This document shows, in pieces, positions 7,771 to 16,703 of a DNA stretch of 64,000 bases. Made by a program: the position numbers and the translations under genes. Within the stretch, counting starts at the first letter, position 1. The number at the start of each line of letters is the position of its first letter. The notes under the pieces were generated by a model. It worked only from the letters and a program-made list of their open reading frames with translations. It did no database searches and was not told where the DNA came from. Source of the DNA: JBBAAP01 sp043808305 (GTDB lineage Bacteria; Planctomycetota; MHYJ01; JACQXL01); the NCBI GenBank assembly GCA_043808305.1, contig JAZDFB010000028.1, forward strand, positions 43,918 to 107,917, read 5' to 3'.

Positions 7771-10506
7771 ATGAAACGCGTTATATTCATTGCCATAATT
7801 ATTTGTGTTTATCTGTGTTCATCTGTGGATTCGCTGGCTGGCGCGGATTGGCAGACGCTTAAGACCGAGCATTTCGAGGTCTTTTACAAAACCGGTTATG
7901 AGGCCAAGGCGCGCGAAACGCTGACCATCCTGACCGCCTACCGCGACAATATCAAGAAGCTCACCGGTAGTGATATCCCCAGACTGCGCGTGGTTATCGA
8001 GGACATCGGCGCGATGTCCAACGCGATGACCGACCCGATTACGCCCAATATCCACATCTACGCCTATCCGCCCGACCCGGTTATGGGCGGCATCCCCGGC
8101 GTGGGTTTCGGCGAGAACTGGCTCCGGATGGCCGGCATCCACGAGTCCATCCATCTGTCACAGCTCACCCAGTCAAGCGGATTCCCGGGCATTCTGACCA
8201 CGGCGTTCGGCAATTATTTTTCACCTAACCTGGTTGTCCCGGGCTGGATTGCCGAGGGCGTGACCGTGGCGGGCGAGTCGCAGATATCGCCTTACGAGGG
8301 CCGCATCAACGACGGTTTCTTCAAGGCCGTTATGGATGCTTATACCCAGACCCATCCCTTTCCGTCCCTGCTGGAAATGACCTACGGGCCGCTTAATATG
8401 CCGGAACTGGCCGGAGGCCAATACCTTTACGGCGGGCTGTTCCTTAATTTCATCCGCGAGAAATACGGACAGGACAAACTCAATGAGTTCTTCCAAAAAC
8501 AGGGACAGTCGTTTTTCGGCTGGCTGGCCGGCTGGGCGACGCCGTCCATCGGCATAGATTACACCGCCCGTCAGGTCTTCGGCAAGACGTTCCCGGAGCT
8601 GTGGATAGAATGGCAGAACAGCTACGTCTACCGGCGATTTGCCATAGACGGCTCCCCGGTTACCGATAACAAGCTGGCGTTATATTCCGACCTGTCCGTT
8701 GAGGGCCAGCCCGAAGGCAGTCCCGCTAATAGGGGCAATTTCCTGTATTACATTGAGCGGACATACCGCAAGGCCGATGCCTACCGGGTCTACGGGTTCG
8801 AGCGCATTGTGCGCCGGGGCCAGACCACCAAGGATGAAGAGGAACTGGCCGTGACGACATCGTCTTTCAATATCAAGCCGTGCGTCGTCGGCGATAAGCT
8901 CTATTATACCGTGCTGGAGCTCAAGCCCGGTTTTGCCAATTCCACCAACGGTGGTTTCGGCTATGTCTCCAACCTGCACTGCAAGGATATGGTGACACGC
9001 GATGACCGCGTCATTTTCAGCGATTCTATCCGCGCCTTTGCCGTCCTGCCGGATTCGAATATCCTTTATGCCAAGGACCGGGCCGACGGGTTCGGCTCGG
9101 AGATTTATCTCTATGACCAGCAAGCCAAACAGCACAAGCTGATTCTCAAATCAGATTACCTGGTGGGCCAGTTCACGACCGGGGACAACCTCATCGCCGC
9201 CTCGGCCCGGCTGGACTGGGAGAACTGGGGCATCTATCTCTTCGATATCAAGGACCTCAAGTTCGAGGAGCTGGTCAACAGCCCTTACGCCGAGACCACG
9301 CCGTCCATCAGCACTGGGCGGATATTTTTCACGGCCAACTACGACCGGACCTACCGGATTTACGCCTATGATTTGGCATCGAAGAAATTATACAAGATTA
9401 CTCAGGGCAGTTTCGCCCATTTCCCGGTGCTGATGGGCGAGGAGATATATTTCGTGGGTATGAACGGCGACAGCACCAATATCTACTGCAAGCCGGTGAT
9501 ATATGATGCGTTCACTCTGCCCCAGGCGGAGCAGTCCAAGATGCCGGACCTGGACAAGATATCGGCCGAGCTCAACCCATCCAAAGGCGGATACCTGGAC
9601 GTGCTCAAGACAGCCGTGCCCAGTTTCCGGTTCCCGGTGCTGGCCGCCAAAGGCCCGGGCGCGCTGCTGGTGGGCAGTGATGTCACCTACGAGAACGCCT
9701 ACGCCATGTCGTTCCGGGGCGGGCAGGACCCGCGCCTGCACCTGATATACGAGAATATGATGCTGGCGCCGCTGACGCTGGGCGCGGAGATATCGCGCAA
9801 GTCCGGCACGCAGGATACCGCGGTCTACGGCCGGTATCCGTTGCATCAGCAGCTTGAGCCGGGCCTGTCATACATCAGCACATCGCTTGAGGTGCGCCAG
9901 GACCAGACCATCCTGGACGACCATACCGAACTGGTTCCCGGGGTCGGGGCCGGCGTCAGGTATCCCAGATGGCAGGCGCAGTCGCAGTTGAACTATCTGC
10001 TCGAGCGCAAGAGCTGGTCCGACGCCAGCCGCGACGGCGCCGAGCTGACGGCGATGTATTCGCGCTACTTCAACAGCCCGCGCTCCGACCCCGTGTCGGG
10101 CAGCGAGTTCCGGGCCAGCGCGTATTTGCTCAACGACCAGGACCGGGTCCGGCCGGGAGAATTGAGTATCCGCGGTTTCCGCGGCGATGACGCCATTAAA
10201 TCCAATATGGGCGGCACGCTGACACTGGAATACGGCTACCCGATTCTTAAGAACAGAGGCGGCTCGTGGGGCGCTAATTTCTACTGGGGCGATGTGGCCA
10301 TCGCCTATTTCACCGATGCGGCATTCGGCAAGGGCAGTTCGCCCAACGTCAGCGCCGGCGTAGAACTGAGGATGGAGGCCGCTTTCGGCTACGCCTTGAA
10401 GTTTGTCCCGACCATCGGCCTGGCCGTTCCCAATGAGGGCAGAAGCGAGATTTATATCGGATTGATGGTGACATCGTCCGGTCTGAGCGGATTGAAAAAG
10501 CCCTGA
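7771..10506 (+). CDS. Secreted gluzincin (MA-like) peptidase fused to propeller-like and beta-barrel regions
   Basis: 911 residues from ATG 7771; the frame extends six codons further to 7753, but MKRVIFIAIIICVYLCSSVD is a clear signal peptide, so 7771 is preferred. Early in the mature region HESIHLSQL gives an HExxH zinc motif and PGWIAEGVTV supplies the downstream Glu, as in gluzincin MA-like peptidases. The middle (about 290-590) has repeated strands like a TolB/WD propeller (ENWGIYLFDIKDLKFEEL, SISTGRIFFTANYD, YRIYAYDLASKKLYKI). The last 250 residues alternate polar and non-polar strands and contain RGFRGDDAIKSNMGGTL and YGYPILKNRGGSWG, as in Omp85/surface-antigen barrels. Inference: an outer-membrane-anchored protease. 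A 24-base dispersed repeat encodes GSPANRGN at 8717-8741. Confidence 0.7.
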   Translation: MKRVIFIAIIICVYLCSSVDSLAGADWQTLKTEHFEVFYKTGYEAKARETLTILTAYRDNIKKLTGSDIPRLRVVIEDIGAMSNAMTDPITPNIHIYAYPPDPVMGGIPGVGFGENWLRMAGIHESIHLSQLTQSSGFPGILTTAFGNYFSPNLVVPGWIAEGVTVAGESQISPYEGRINDGFFKAVMDAYTQTHPFPSLLEMTYGPLNMPELAGGQYLYGGLFLNFIREKYGQDKLNEFFQKQGQSFFGWLAGWATPSIGIDYTARQVFGKTFPELWIEWQNSYVYRRFAIDGSPVTDNKLALYSDLSVEGQPEGSPANRGNFLYYIERTYRKADAYRVYGFERIVRRGQTTKDEEELAVTTSSFNIKPCVVGDKLYYTVLELKPGFANSTNGGFGYVSNLHCKDMVTRDDRVIFSDSIRAFAVLPDSNILYAKDRADGFGSEIYLYDQQAKQHKLILKSDYLVGQFTTGDNLIAASARLDWENWGIYLFDIKDLKFEELVNSPYAETTPSISTGRIFFTANYDRTYRIYAYDLASKKLYKITQGSFAHFPVLMGEEIYFVGMNGDSTNIYCKPVIYDAFTLPQAEQSKMPDLDKISAELNPSKGGYLDVLKTAVPSFRFPVLAAKGPGALLVGSDVTYENAYAMSFRGGQDPRLHLIYENMMLAPLTLGAEISRKSGTQDTAVYGRYPLHQQLEPGLSYISTSLEVRQDQTILDDHTELVPGVGAGVRYPRWQAQSQLNYLLERKSWSDASRDGAELTAMYSRYFNSPRSDPVSGSEFRASAYLLNDQDRVRPGELSIRGFRGDDAIKSNMGGTLTLEYGYPILKNRGGSWGANFYWGDVAIAYFTDAAFGKGSSPNVSAGVELRMEAAFGYALKFVPTIGLAVPNEGRSEIYIGLMVTSSGLSGLKKP

Positions 10507-10510
10507 GCTG

Positions 10511-11554
10511 TTAGTGGGCGGATTTTTTAACGTATCTCGAAGACACCTCAACCAGAAGTTCCAGCCGTTTCTCGGCCTGGTTAATGTCAATCAGCGCGCC
10601 CAGCCCGCAGGCCGGAGTCAGTATTGATTGGCCGGCGATGAGCTCACGGTCTATGCCTTTCTTGGCCAGCGCGTCCAGCCCGGCTTCCAGTTTGGATATG
10701 ATATAGTCGGCTGCAACCGGTTTATCCAGCTCGGTCGAAGGCACCATTCCCCAGGCGATGATGCCGCCCCGGGACAGGAACTTTTTCAGGTCATCGCCGT
10801 AAAGCATCAGCTCGTTCATAAATCCCAGCCCGTCGAAGTTGAGGATGTCCACCGGCGTGGCCAGTATCACCGACCAGTCGGTATTGCCGCAGCAATGGAT
10901 GCCGACCAGTCCGTTATCATTATGTATGGTATTGGCCAGCTCGCTGATCCGCTCTATGACCGTTTCCTTGGACAGTGGCACATAGGCCGAGCCGTAGCCC
11001 ATCAGGTAGGGTTCATCCAGGAAGATGATGGACCTGAGACCCAGCCGGTTGAACCGGTCCATCTGCCAGCGCGCCTTCATAATCAGGCATTTGTTGAGCG
11101 CGTCAGCCAGCTCCGGATGGTGCATCAGCGCCGTGCCGGACTTGTCCGTCAGCAGAGCGCCGAAGGTAATCGGGCCGGTGACCTGTCCTTTGATAAAGCT
11201 GATATTGTCCCGGTTAGCGGTTTCCAGGAGTTTATACATCGCGTGGAACCCGGCCGCCCGGTCCGGGCTGATGGCGAAATAGTCGATATCGTCATCCAGG
11301 AAGTGCTGGTAGAAATCCGCCAGCCCTGTTTCGATGTCAGTCGTGTCCACGAACATCTTCTTGCCCGGTTCGTCGATGATGACGTTAGGCAGTCCCTCGG
11401 CGAACTGCGCGCCCATATTCTCCAGGTAGCTCCGGCGGGGCAGTTGCGGCCAGAAGGGGATATTCTTGAGGTATTTGAGCACCAGCTCCGATGCCTTGGC
11501 GGCGTCGCTGTGCGGCAGGCTGCCGATACCGGTTGGAACGAAATTAAATAGCAT
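10511..11554 (-). CDS. UROD/MetE-like family enzyme
   Basis: 347 residues, a TIM-barrel type of sequence. The start NFVPTGIGSLPHSDAAKA and the pattern HCCGNTDWSVIL (residues 223-234) match the uroporphyrinogen decarboxylase / cobalamin-independent methionine synthase C-domain superfamily, where His and Cys of HxC bind zinc in methyltransferases. QVTGPITFG and IFLDEPYL are also characteristic. It is longer than the usual barrel by little and lacks the MetE N-terminal half. Inference: a corrinoid or thiol methyltransferase rather than a heme enzyme; the substrate is unknown. It ends five bases from the convergent end of the peptidase gene. Confidence 0.7.
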   Translation of the reverse strand: MLFNFVPTGIGSLPHSDAAKASELVLKYLKNIPFWPQLPRRSYLENMGAQFAEGLPNVIIDEPGKKMFVDTTDIETGLADFYQHFLDDDIDYFAISPDRAAGFHAMYKLLETANRDNISFIKGQVTGPITFGALLTDKSGTALMHHPELADALNKCLIMKARWQMDRFNRLGLRSIIFLDEPYLMGYGSAYVPLSKETVIERISELANTIHNDNGLVGIHCCGNTDWSVILATPVDILNFDGLGFMNELMLYGDDLKKFLSRGGIIAWGMVPSTELDKPVAADYIISKLEAGLDALAKKGIDRELIAGQSILTPACGLGALIDINQAEKRLELLVEVSSRYVKKSAH

Positions 11555-11680
11555 TAGTTTTTGTCGTGTGGCTCGGAGAACTTCTAAAGTATTTTAACCC
11601 CGTAGTTTTCAGCTACGGGAGAGCGTCAGCCCCCTTTAGGGTAAGAAACTGTAACAGCCTTCGGCTTAACAGTTTCTAAA
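11555..11680. other. Intergenic region with two hairpins beside the tRNA
   Basis: CCGTAG/CTACGG (around 11602-11622) and AGAAACTG/CAGTTTCT (11644-11677, with an inner AGCC-TTCG-GGCT) are hairpins. The second lies immediately 3' of the tRNA on its strand and is a good candidate for its terminator or 3'-processing signal. Confidence 0.5.
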
Positions 11681-11752
11681 TGGGCCCGGCCCGACTCGAA
11701 CGGGCAACCAACGGATTATGAGTCCGCTGCTCTGCCATTGAGCTACGGGCCC
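11681..11752 (-). tRNA. tRNA with CAU anticodon (Met or lysidine-type Ile)
   Basis: Seen on the minus strand: acceptor GGGCCCG pairs with CGGGCCC, D arm GCTC...GAGC, anticodon stem GCGGA/TCCGT with loop CTCATAA (anticodon CAU), and T arm GCCCG-TTCGAGT-CGGGC, all perfectly paired. The discriminator is A and CCA is not encoded. Both elongator tRNA-Met and tRNA-Ile2 carry this loop. GGGCCC acceptor ends are common in the Ile2 type, but I cannot decide. A possible promoter upstream is TTGACG (11850-11855) with TGTTAT (11826-11831). The 5' half is duplicated at 37636-37731. Confidence 0.92.
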
Positions 11753-11811
11753 GTGTGCGTTATCCTGTATCGGGAATCTTTAACCAAATATCCAAAATAA
11801 ATCAAGGAAAT
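11716..11811 (-). repeat. 96-bp direct repeat copy A (tRNA 5' half plus upstream flank)
   Basis: Bases 11716-11811 match 37636-37731 at 95 of 96 positions (c11765 against t37685), in the same orientation. One boundary falls exactly in the anticodon loop and the other is 59 bases upstream of the tRNA. This is the pattern expected of an attachment-site duplication or of a recombination remnant. The interval between the copies is 25.8 kb. Confidence 0.85.
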
Positions 11812-11904
11812 GAGATATTCGGCTTATAACAGCCCGGAATCTACCCATCCGTCAAGTAAATAAAATAAGCCGTTCAGGCGGCTCTGCCTGAGGAGCAACC
11901 CTGT

Positions 11905-11946
11905 TTATACCATTAGATATATTATATTGTTATACCTTAAGGTATT
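11905..11946 (-). promoter_or_regulatory. Conserved AT-rich element copy 1 (TACCTTAAGGTA ... CTAATGGTATAA)
   Basis: Read on the minus strand it is a 12-bp palindrome TACCTTAAGGTA, then TAACAATATAATATAT, then CTAATGGTATAA. It begins at the stop codon of the response regulator gene. Near-identical elements sit at 16878-16924 and 21409-21475. Function unknown: regulator binding site, or a small repeat. Confidence 0.6.
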
Positions 11947-13327
11947 ACAAGGCATCGCGCTGTTCGTTGTTATCCAGGCCTAGTGATTTTATCTTGTTGG
12001 CCAGGGTGTTGCGGTGGATGCCCAGGAGTTCGGCCGCTTCCTGGCGGCAGTTCTTGGTCTTTATCAATATGTTCTTGATGTATTCCTGCTCGAACCTTCC
12101 TATAGCCTTTTCCAGGTCGAGATGTTTGTCGTCCATCAGCTCCAGCGCCGATTTGGCATTGAGTATTTCCAGAGGCAGTTCGTCGGTGGCGATTTCGGGG
12201 CTCTGGCTGATAACCAGCAGGCGCTGGATGACGTTTTCCAGTTCGCGGATGTTGCCCGGCCAGTGGTAATCCTTGAGGTAACCCATTATTTTCGGGCTGA
12301 TTTTATTTATCTGGCGATGGAACTGCTTGTTGTAAATATCCAGGAAGTGCTGGACCAGCAGGGGGATGTCTTCACATCTTTGGCGCAGTGGCGGCACGAC
12401 CACGGGCACGACGTTTATCCGGTAATAAAGGTCTTCACGGAACAGGCCTTTTTTTATAAGCTCCCTGAGGTCTATATTGGTGGCGGCGATAATCCGGACA
12501 TCGATGGGCAGGGGGCGCATGCCGCCGACCCGCTCGATGACCCGTTCCTGGAGCACCCGGAGCAGTTTGCCCTGTAGTTCCAGCGGCAGGGCGCTCAACT
12601 CGTCCAGGAAGATTGTCCCGCGATGGGCGATTTCGAACTTGCCCAGCCGGCGGTTCATAGCGCTGGTGAATGAGCCTTTTTCGTGGCCGAACAGTTCGCT
12701 TTCGATAAGGTCTTTGGGTATAGCCACGCAGTTGACGGCCACAAAGGGGCCTTCACGACGGTCGCTGGCGTTATGGATAGCGTTGGCCACCAGCTCCTTG
12801 CCCGTGCCGCTTTCGCCGATAATCAGCGCCGTGGCGTCGTTGTTGGAAAGTTTGTCGATGAGCTTTAAGACATCGCGCATCGCCTGGCTCTGTCCGATGA
12901 GCACCTTGGGCCGGTCGGCGTCCTGCATCCGCCGGTAACGGACCTCGTTGAGCAGCTGCGTCCGCTCGATGGCGTTTTTAACCACGATGAACATCTGGTC
13001 GACATCAAACGGTTTTATGAGGTAGTCGAAGGCGCCGAGCTTCATAGCCTCGACGCCGCTGGCCGCCGAGTTGTCGGCCGTGAGCATGACCACCTCGATG
13101 GACGGGTTGAGCTCTTTTATCTTCTTCAAAACCTCGTTGCCCTTGATATCGGGCAGGCCGATGTCCAGAATCACCAGCTGGACGTTGAACTTGTTGACGG
13201 CATCCAGGGCTTCTTTGCCGTTGGCGGCTGAAATGAACTGGTATGAACTTTCGAAAACGATTTTCAGGCTGCTGATGACGCTGGCGTCATCATCCACGGC
13301 CAGGATATAAGGCAAATGGCTGGTCAT
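11945..13327 (-). CDS. Sigma-54-type response regulator (NtrC family)
   Basis: 460 residues. The receiver domain (1-120) has the phospho-acceptor in LVILDIGLPDIKGNEV and the conserved Lys in DYLIKPFD. The AAA+ domain (145-385) has Walker A GESGTGKEL and Walker B GTIFLDE; the sigma-54 contact loop reads GSFTSA instead of GAFTGA. The C-terminus is a Fis-type helix-turn-helix (CRQEAAELLGIHRNTLANKI). It activates sigma-54 promoters when phosphorylated, if the variant loop still works; several family members with changed loops do not use sigma-54. It lies 43 bases after the histidine kinase gene and is presumably its partner. The start at 13327 is supported by AAGGAG about 9 bases upstream. Confidence 0.9.
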   Translation of the reverse strand: MTSHLPYILAVDDDASVISSLKIVFESSYQFISAANGKEALDAVNKFNVQLVILDIGLPDIKGNEVLKKIKELNPSIEVVMLTADNSAASGVEAMKLGAFDYLIKPFDVDQMFIVVKNAIERTQLLNEVRYRRMQDADRPKVLIGQSQAMRDVLKLIDKLSNNDATALIIGESGTGKELVANAIHNASDRREGPFVAVNCVAIPKDLIESELFGHEKGSFTSAMNRRLGKFEIAHRGTIFLDELSALPLELQGKLLRVLQERVIERVGGMRPLPIDVRIIAATNIDLRELIKKGLFREDLYYRINVVPVVVPPLRQRCEDIPLLVQHFLDIYNKQFHRQINKISPKIMGYLKDYHWPGNIRELENVIQRLLVISQSPEIATDELPLEILNAKSALELMDDKHLDLEKAIGRFEQEYIKNILIKTKNCRQEAAELLGIHRNTLANKIKSLGLDNNEQRDAL

Positions 13328-13370
13328 TTTTTAACTCCTTTGGCGCCTCACGCGCCATGGCGCACTGCGT

Positions 13371-15263
13371 TCACAACCCAATCGGTAGTTTAACAACAAA
13401 CGTAGTTCCCTGGTTTTCTTTGCTGGCGACTTCGATGATACCCTGATGCTGTTCGATAATTTCCTTGCAGATGGCCAGTCCCAGCCCCAGTCCGGAGAAC
13501 TTGGATGTATGAAACGGCTCGAAGACATTGGCCAGCTGGGTTTGGTTCATGCCGCAACCGGTATCGGCGAAACTTATTTCCACCATTTCAGGACGGTCCG
13601 GCTGTTCGGACGGACGCATCTTGATATCAATATTGAGATTGCCGCCTTTGGGCATGGCATCCAGCGCGTTTTGTATCAGGTTAATGGCCACCTGCTTGAT
13701 GCTATCAACATCAATCATAGCGGCAAGATTATCCGGGCGGCAATGGATATTTACGGCAACGTTTTGCTGGGAAATATTTTCCTTAAAGAGGTCAAGGCAG
13801 TTCTGGACTAACGGCTGGATGCCGTGATTTGTCAGGTTGAGCTTATGTTCTGCTGAGAAGCTGGTCATGGAGCCGAGCATTTTTTCCAGCCGGGCCAGTT
13901 CCGGCGGCACGGTTTGCTGGAACTGGTCGATGAATTTCTCGTCCTGATAGCGTCTGGGCAAAAGCTGGATGAATGTTTTCAGTGCCACCAGCGGATGGCG
14001 CAGTTCGTGGGCAATCTTGGACGTGGCGATGCCGATATTGGAAAGTTTCTCGGCCTGCCGGGCTTTCTTGAGCTTTTGAATCATCCGGTCGAATGAATTG
14101 AGCAGCTGGCCGACCTCGTCGTGGCGCGGTGATTCTATGGACTGGTCAAGGTCGCCGGCGGCGACGCTGCCGGTGACGGCAATCAGCTTCTTTATGGGCC
14201 GGACAATCCAGTTGGCAATTACCAGGCTGAGCAGGGCGGCGCAGATTATGGCTCCGGCGATGATGATGACGGCGTCTTGCCGCATGGCAATAGAAAAGGC
14301 GTAAGCCTCGTTGACCGGCTGGCGGATAATCAGCCCCCAGCCGAAGGGGCTGACCGGGGCGTAAGCGCTCAGCCATTTATTTCCGGCGCCTTTGTCCGAA
14401 CTTTCCTCAAGGCTGCCGTTTGAGCCTTGCAGGACCGACTGGATTGCCTTGGAATTCTTGAGGTTTTCACCCTGATAGACCCGCTTTTCCTCATTATGAA
14501 CCAAAGTGTAACCCTGGTCATCAACCAGGAAGGCTTGGCCTCCGCCCAGTTTTATCTCGTCTATGATTTCCCAGATGCCGCTTAGCTTTATTTCAGCCAC
14601 GAGAATGCCGGATAAATTATCCAATCTTTTTAACTGAACGGCTAAAGTGATGTACGGAAAATGTTCAGGGGAGAAATAGACCTTTGACACGGCCGTTTTG
14701 GCTCCGGCCATGATATCCCGGTAAACGGCGCCGGTGGAATAAGTATTGGCGGTTAGTGCCAGTTCGAATCCATGAGTTATACTTCGGCAGTTGGATGGCG
14801 CTTCGGCGCCAGACTTACTGCCGAGTATCCTCGGCTGTTCCCGCTTCGGCGGGACGAACAGCCGATGGACTGGCACGTTATCCAGGTCCGATGAAACGGT
14901 CTCTATGCCGGCGGCATCGGCGATGGCCACCCGCTCAAACCAGGCCGGGTAATCGGTAACCATCCGGTAGAGCAGAACCCGCTGGGTATCCGTGTCGCTT
15001 ATGCCGACGGACTCCATAATCTCCGCGGTATTGACCAGGATGGACTGCGGCTTTTCGACGTATTCGCTGAGGTGCCGGGCCGTCCGGCTGGTGAGCGTTT
15101 CGTAATCCCTTAATACCGAGCCGGTGACCGCCTGCCGGCTGGCATCAATCAACAGGTATCCCAATAAAATCAAGGCGATGGTTAAAATGAAGGCAAAGAC
15201 TAATCCGATTTGCTGCCAGATTTTTCCGGGGATCAATGACAGTAATAACCGCTTGAATGCCAC
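13371..15263 (-). CDS. Membrane sensor histidine kinase (Cache-type sensor, HAMP)
   Basis: 630 residues. The N-terminal membrane helix (IWQQIGLVFAFILTIALIL) is followed by an extracytoplasmic double-Cache-like domain (about 40-320), a second helix (DAVIIIAGAIICAALLSLVI), a HAMP domain, a HisKA H-box (SKIAHELRHPLVALKTF) and HATPase motifs (NLIQNALDAMPKGG, DTGCGM, GLGLGLAICKEIIEQH). The Cache domain carries an in-frame insertion of dispersed repeat DNA (14753-14884) encoding ILGSKSGAEAPSNCRSI, which recurs in the Fic protein at 33.6 kb. The ligand is unknown; Cache domains often bind small molecules. It is transcribed with the downstream regulator and lies 91 bases after the radical SAM gene. 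Confidence 0.88.
   Translation of the reverse strand: MAFKRLLLSLIPGKIWQQIGLVFAFILTIALILLGYLLIDASRQAVTGSVLRDYETLTSRTARHLSEYVEKPQSILVNTAEIMESVGISDTDTQRVLLYRMVTDYPAWFERVAIADAAGIETVSSDLDNVPVHRLFVPPKREQPRILGSKSGAEAPSNCRSITHGFELALTANTYSTGAVYRDIMAGAKTAVSKVYFSPEHFPYITLAVQLKRLDNLSGILVAEIKLSGIWEIIDEIKLGGGQAFLVDDQGYTLVHNEEKRVYQGENLKNSKAIQSVLQGSNGSLEESSDKGAGNKWLSAYAPVSPFGWGLIIRQPVNEAYAFSIAMRQDAVIIIAGAIICAALLSLVIANWIVRPIKKLIAVTGSVAAGDLDQSIESPRHDEVGQLLNSFDRMIQKLKKARQAEKLSNIGIATSKIAHELRHPLVALKTFIQLLPRRYQDEKFIDQFQQTVPPELARLEKMLGSMTSFSAEHKLNLTNHGIQPLVQNCLDLFKENISQQNVAVNIHCRPDNLAAMIDVDSIKQVAINLIQNALDAMPKGGNLNIDIKMRPSEQPDRPEMVEISFADTGCGMNQTQLANVFEPFHTSKFSGLGLGLAICKEIIEQHQGIIEVASKENQGTTFVVKLPIGL
14753..14884. 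repeat. Nested palindromic repeats inserted in the kinase gene
   Basis: An outer GTGCCAGT...ACTGGCAC pair encloses CGGCAGT...ACTGCCG (with inner GGCGCTTCGGCGCC) and CGGCTGTT...AACAGCCG (with inner CCCGCTTCGGCGGG). The total is divisible by three, so the frame survives. The same parts occur in non-coding copies at 33.6, 34.4, 37.2 and 48.1 kb. Confidence 0.75.
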
Positions 15264-15353
15264 TTGGAATCCTTCTGCCGTCGATAGTTCGGCAATATTG
15301 AAAAAGTGGCATTATTATACAGTTTAGTTATATCACTGTCAAAGATAACAAAA

Positions 15354-16703
15354 CTATAGGGCGCCCCGTTCGTAATCCATTTTAAGCAGTTGCGGAAATA
15401 TTCGCTGGTAGTAATCCAGTTCGCAGGCCGGTTTGGAATAGTCGGAGTACCTCAACTGGGCCATCAACCGGCACCCGCCGCCGCACATGGGCATATAGAC
15501 GCACTCGGAACAGCTTTTCCAGGGTTTGAGTTCCTGGAATTCTTCCAGCCGTTGGTTAGGGCTGGCCTGGCGGACGTTGCCGATGGAAAACTGCGGCCGG
15601 CCCACGAAACCCTCGCACTTATAGATATCGCCGTGCGGGTCTATGACCACGGTTGAATCGTCCTGGGTCATCGGGCAGGTGGTTACCACCGCCGCCGAGT
15701 CAACCTTGTATCCGCGGGCGATAGCCTCCTTTTGCAGTTCCAGCGCCTCCTCAGCCAGGTCGGTGACCAGCGAATGGCAGCCGACCATCTCGACCGACAG
15801 TTTGGCGTCGTTATTGTCGCCCAAGCGGGCCACTACCGGAGCGAACAGCACCCGCTGTAACTTACCGGCCCAGCCTTTGGCGTCCATAAAATCCAGCAAC
15901 TTCCGGAAACTGTCCAGGTTATCGCGGTCGAAGTTGCCGCCGATTTCCACGCCGACTTTATCAATGATTGAATCAATCTTGGCCACAATGGCGTCAAACG
16001 AACCGCGCCCGTTGATAAACGGCCGGCGCCGGTCGTGATGTTCCCGGTCGCCGTCCAGCGTCACCCGCAGGCTGGTCAGGCCGTAGCCGGTCAGGCGCTC
16101 GATCAGGTCCTTTTCAATCAGCGAACCGTTGGTTATCATCCCGAAGCTGAATTTCAGAGACTGTTCCTTGGCCCAGGCATTAAGCACGCTGGCGATATGG
16201 AGTATTGCCTTTGGGTTCATCAGCGGTTCGCCGCCGTAAAATACCAGGCGCACCTCTCGCGTGCGTTTTTCGATTGCTTTGTTCTTGATCCAGTTAATGA
16301 CGCCCTGCATTGTCTCGTCATCGAGTGATTTGGCCTGCTTTACCCGCTCCTCAAAGCAGTAAAAACAGGCAAAGTTGCATTTGTAAGTGGTAAGTATCGT
16401 TGCGGACAGCGGCTTGACCCTGGTTTTCATCTCGTTGAACCATTCCTCCAGCAGGCGCATCTCATCAACCCGGTAATCAAGGATAATCCCCGATTCCTTG
16501 AGCAGGTTGACGCATTCGGCCTCTTCATCGGCCAGCCCGGATACCAGTACCCGGCGGGTATCGGTGGAAACGGTCCGGTCAATGAAATCCTTGACCTGGC
16601 GGTTGATGGCCATAACCGCCTGGGTCCGGGTGTTATAAACCAGGTATTCACCCGGCTTCGGATAGTCCTCGTAAAATATCGTAAATCTGGATAATTTAAG
16701 CAT
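15354..16703 (-). CDS. Radical SAM/SPASM peptide maturase
   Basis: 449 residues from ATG 16703 (a longer frame to 16733 adds ten residues encoded by repeat DNA). The radical SAM cluster motif is CNFACFYC (CxxxCxxC), followed by FYGGEPLM and an SPASM-type C-terminus with CPMTQDD, IYKCEGF, CSECVYMPMCGGGC and a final Cys in PACELDYYQ. Known: such enzymes bind one SAM cluster and two auxiliary 4Fe-4S clusters and modify peptides or sulfatases. The N-terminal 100 residues (LSRFTIFYEDYPKPGEYLVY) look like the peptide-binding front domain of RiPP maturases. A 28-residue peptide gene lies 256 bases upstream on the same strand. Inference: it modifies that peptide. A sulfatase-maturing role is possible, but no sulfatase is present. 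Confidence 0.85.
   Translation of the reverse strand: MLKLSRFTIFYEDYPKPGEYLVYNTRTQAVMAINRQVKDFIDRTVSTDTRRVLVSGLADEEAECVNLLKESGIILDYRVDEMRLLEEWFNEMKTRVKPLSATILTTYKCNFACFYCFEERVKQAKSLDDETMQGVINWIKNKAIEKRTREVRLVFYGGEPLMNPKAILHIASVLNAWAKEQSLKFSFGMITNGSLIEKDLIERLTGYGLTSLRVTLDGDREHHDRRRPFINGRGSFDAIVAKIDSIIDKVGVEIGGNFDRDNLDSFRKLLDFMDAKGWAGKLQRVLFAPVVARLGDNNDAKLSVEMVGCHSLVTDLAEEALELQKEAIARGYKVDSAAVVTTCPMTQDDSTVVIDPHGDIYKCEGFVGRPQFSIGNVRQASPNQRLEEFQELKPWKSCSECVYMPMCGGGCRLMAQLRYSDYSKPACELDYYQRIFPQLLKMDYERGAL

Noticed and set aside
9868..10590. 240-residue minus-strand frame inside the peptidase gene
   Set aside because: Antisense shadow of a well-supported GC-rich gene.
10628..11551. 307-residue plus-strand frame inside the UROD/MetE-like gene
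   Set aside because: Antisense shadow; the minus-strand frame carries recognisable motifs.
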